From an uncultured Alistipes sp. (GTDB lineage Bacteria; Bacteroidota; Bacteroidia; Bacteroidales; Rikenellaceae), in assembly GCA_900549685.1 (NCBI GenBank), contig UROX01000101.1:1-9112 (forward strand): a DNA stretch of 9,112 bases. Direction: 5' to 3'. The position numbers and the translations under genes are program-made. This document shows, piece after piece, positions 7,479-9,112 of this stretch (positions are counted from its first letter, which is position 1; each line of letters opens with the position of its first letter). The notes below the pieces were generated by a model. The model did no database searches. It saw nothing but the letters and a program-made list of their open reading frames with translations, and was not told where the DNA came from.

Positions 7479-9050
7479 TTAATAGCCGTATTTGTTGGTC
7501 AGCGGCATGCGTCTTCCCGTCAGCAGGGGGCGGGTCGAAAGCCTCAACGTCGGACAGGCCTGGTAGCGCTTGAATTCGCTTTTGACGACCAGACCGTATA
7601 CTTTATAGACCACCTCTTCGTCGAATCCCGCGTTGATGATCTCTTCCCGGCTTTGGCCTTCCTCGATCATGCGGTAAAGGATGGCGTCCAGAATATCGTA
7701 GGGAGGAAGCGAGTCGGAATCCTTCTGTTCGAGCCTCAGTTCGGCCGAAGGGGCTTTCATGATCGTATTGAGCGGAATGATTTCCCTGTCCCGGTTGATG
7801 TGGCGTGCGAGGTCGTATACTTCGCATTTGTACAGGTCGCCGATGATGCCCAGAGCACCCACCGTGTCGCCGTACAATGTGCCATACCCTACCGCGATCT
7901 CACTTTTGTTGGAGGTCGCCAGCAGCATGTTGCCGAACTTGTTCGAAATGGCCAGCATCATCATGCCCCGTATGCGGGCCTGCATGTTTTCTTCCGTCGT
8001 GTCGAACGGAAGCTCTCCGAAGACCGGACCGAGCGTCGTGGTGAGGGCCGCGAACGTTTCGTTGATGGGTACGATCTGGTACTGTATACCTAAATTTTCG
8101 GCCAGCGTCCGGGCGTCCTCTACCGAATGGTCGGACGAGAACTGGGAGGGCATGAGCAGGACCCGGACGTTTTCCGGTCCCAGCACCTCGGCGGCCAGCG
8201 AGACGACGACGGCCGAATCGATGCCGCCCGAAAGGCCGAGGCAGGCGGTCTTGAATCCGTTCTTTTCGAAATAATCCTTCAGGCCCAGCCGGATCGCCCG
8301 GTATACATTGACGGTCTTGTTCTGGTACGGAATTTCCAGCGCCGGCATATCGGCCTCCGGATCGATGATCCGGAAATCTTCTTCGAAGTTTTTCAGCAGC
8401 GCGATGGCCTCGCCCCGGCTGTTGAATGCAGCCGAAGAGCCGTCGTACACGATGTCGGTCTGGCCGCCCACGCTATTGACGTACAGGATAGTCTTGCCCG
8501 TCATAAACGAAAGCTGCCGGTAGAAGTCGTAACGTTTCTCGACGATGCCTCGCGAATAAGGGCTGTTGGTCAGATTGACGATCAGGTCGGCATACTCGCC
8601 GTATTCGTGTTCGGTTTGGATGTCCTCGCCTACGACGACCGCGATTTTCGTGTCGCCGATTTTGAGATATTCGCATCCTTTCGAAGGACGGATGTGCCAC
8701 ATCTCGTCTCTCGACTCTATGTTTTTTTTCCCGATATAGCGGACGATCTTTCTGTTTTCGATCAATGCGGCGACGCTGATCGTTTTGTTGATGCTCTGGG
8801 TAGGCATCCCTATCAGGGCTGCGATGCCGTCGCAGTGACGGGCTATCTCTTCGAGCGACTCCTCGCACAGATCCAGAAAAGTCACTTTGTTGAGCAGATC
8901 GTAAGCCGGAGCTCCGCTGACGGCCTGTTCGGAAAATACGATCAGTCGCGCTCCCCCGGATTTGGCCCTGTCGATGCAGTCGATTATTTTTTTCGTATTT
9001 CCTTTAAAATCACCGATCGTATAGTTTTGTTGGGCTAGAGCTATTTTCAT
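7479..9050 (-). CDS. nadE: NAD+ synthetase with degenerate glutaminase domain
   Basis: This 523-residue cytosolic enzyme performs the last step of NAD+ synthesis, the ATP-dependent amidation of nicotinate adenine dinucleotide. It has the two-domain layout of glutamine-dependent NadE: a nitrilase-fold glutaminase (about 1-245) and a PP-loop synthetase (about 255-523). The synthetase half is intact, with SGGIDSA (P-loop), ENMQARIRG, SNKSE, GYGTLYGDTVGALG, PSAELRLEQKDSDSLPPYD and a C-terminal GRRMPLTNKY. The glutaminase half retains E41 and a candidate lysine (K108/K109), but the nucleophile position in the usual ICEDIW motif reads VVGEDIQ, so Cys is Gly141 (codon GGC at 8628-8630). GYPP is GAPA and the usual LPNYxVFDExRYF stretch is shortened and altered. 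I infer that it uses free ammonia. The frame is continuous, so this is not a frameshift. ATG is preceded by GGAG close to the start. It is first in an apparent operon with rseC and rnf, with a 12-bp gap to rseC. Confidence 0.93.
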   Translation of the reverse strand: MKIALAQQNYTIGDFKGNTKKIIDCIDRAKSGGARLIVFSEQAVSGAPAYDLLNKVTFLDLCEESLEEIARHCDGIAALIGMPTQSINKTISVAALIENRKIVRYIGKKNIESRDEMWHIRPSKGCEYLKIGDTKIAVVVGEDIQTEHEYGEYADLIVNLTNSPYSRGIVEKRYDFYRQLSFMTGKTILYVNSVGGQTDIVYDGSSAAFNSRGEAIALLKNFEEDFRIIDPEADMPALEIPYQNKTVNVYRAIRLGLKDYFEKNGFKTACLGLSGGIDSAVVVSLAAEVLGPENVRVLLMPSQFSSDHSVEDARTLAENLGIQYQIVPINETFAALTTTLGPVFGELPFDTTEENMQARIRGMMMLAISNKFGNMLLATSNKSEIAVGYGTLYGDTVGALGIIGDLYKCEVYDLARHINRDREIIPLNTIMKAPSAELRLEQKDSDSLPPYDILDAILYRMIEEGQSREEIINAGFDEEVVYKVYGLVVKSEFKRYQACPTLRLSTRPLLTGRRMPLTNKYGY

Positions 9051-9079
9051 CGTCTCCGGGCTTTAATTGATATACTTCG

Positions 9080-9087
9080 CAAAGATA
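9080..9087 (-). promoter_or_regulatory. Bacteroidota-type -7 promoter element upstream of nadE
   Basis: The minus strand reads TATCTTTG here, a perfect match to the Bacteroidota primary sigma factor -7 consensus TAnnTTTG. It lies about 30 bases before the nadE ATG, which would give a short 5' leader of roughly 20-25 bases. A clear TTG -33 element is not visible. Instead there is a T-run (TTTTTTC at 9104-9110) at about the right distance in AT-rich DNA. It is the only strong promoter-like match noticed before the nadE-rseC-rnf gene run, so it probably drives the whole operon. The match is seen directly; its activity is inferred. Confidence 0.65.
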
Positions 9088-9112
9088 TAATTTTTAGTTT
9101 AGAGAAAAAATT

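Noticed and set aside
8628..8630. NadE Gly141 as the product of a frameshift or broken gene
   Set aside because: The reading frame is continuous with recognisable family sequence immediately before and after, so a frameshift is excluded. A single-base error remains possible and is noted in the finding.
7092..9038. Two long open frames on the plus strand (7092-8093 and 8127-9038)
   Set aside because: They lie antisense to nadE, rseC and the start of rnfB, which have clear protein motifs. Their translations show no recognisable domain and are arginine/aspartate/valine-rich in the way expected from reading a GC-rich gene backwards.
1..9112. CRISPR array, tRNA/rRNA, insertion sequence, phage or defence island
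   Set aside because: No regularly spaced repeats, RNA gene sequence, transposase or terminal inverted repeats were seen. The window is filled by conserved housekeeping and energy genes.

Overview
The window is a block of ordinary, tightly packed chromosomal genes, all on the minus strand. It most likely comes from an anaerobic member of the Bacteroidota, probably a GC-rich Bacteroidales lineage such as Alistipes/Rikenellaceae. The evidence for this is: a perfect Bacteroidota-type -7 element (TAnnTTTG) before the first gene; almost no Shine-Dalgarno sequences; the Rnf order rseC-rnfB-C-D-G-E-A typical of Bacteroidales; and a base composition well above that of Bacteroides. The genus is an inference and cannot be settled without a search.

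Read in the direction of transcription (9112 to 1), the layout is: a promoter at about 9080-9087; nadE (NAD+ synthetase) at 9050-7479; an RseC-family membrane protein at 7466-7050; the six-subunit Rnf complex rnfB (7050-6181), rnfC (6120-4783), rnfD (4749-3730), rnfG (3723-3139), rnfE (3133-2546) and rnfA (2543-1968); a 13-bp perfect hairpin terminator at 1907-1937; and an Omp85/BamA-like outer-membrane protein at 1857-70. Gaps from nadE to rnfA are between -1 and 60 bp, and no terminator is visible inside, so the eight genes look like one transcription unit. The outer-membrane gene follows the terminator and is probably transcribed separately.

The Rnf complex moves electrons between reduced ferredoxin and NAD+ across the cytoplasmic membrane and couples this to ion export. 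RnfB takes electrons from ferredoxin, RnfA/RnfE hold a membrane [2Fe-2S] centre, RnfD and RnfG carry covalent FMN, and RnfC is the NAD(H)-binding subunit. All key cofactor residues are present. The flavin transferase ApbE that would load RnfD/RnfG is not in the window. NadE makes the NAD+ that RnfC uses, so cofactor supply and cofactor reduction appear to be co-transcribed.

The most unusual observation is in NadE. The ammonia-dependent synthetase half is intact, but the N-terminal glutaminase (nitrilase-fold) half has glycine where the catalytic cysteine should be (G141), and two further motifs around the active site are degraded. This predicts an enzyme that uses free ammonia rather than glutamine. 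No mobile element, CRISPR array, RNA gene or defence system was seen, and I found no convincing novel system.
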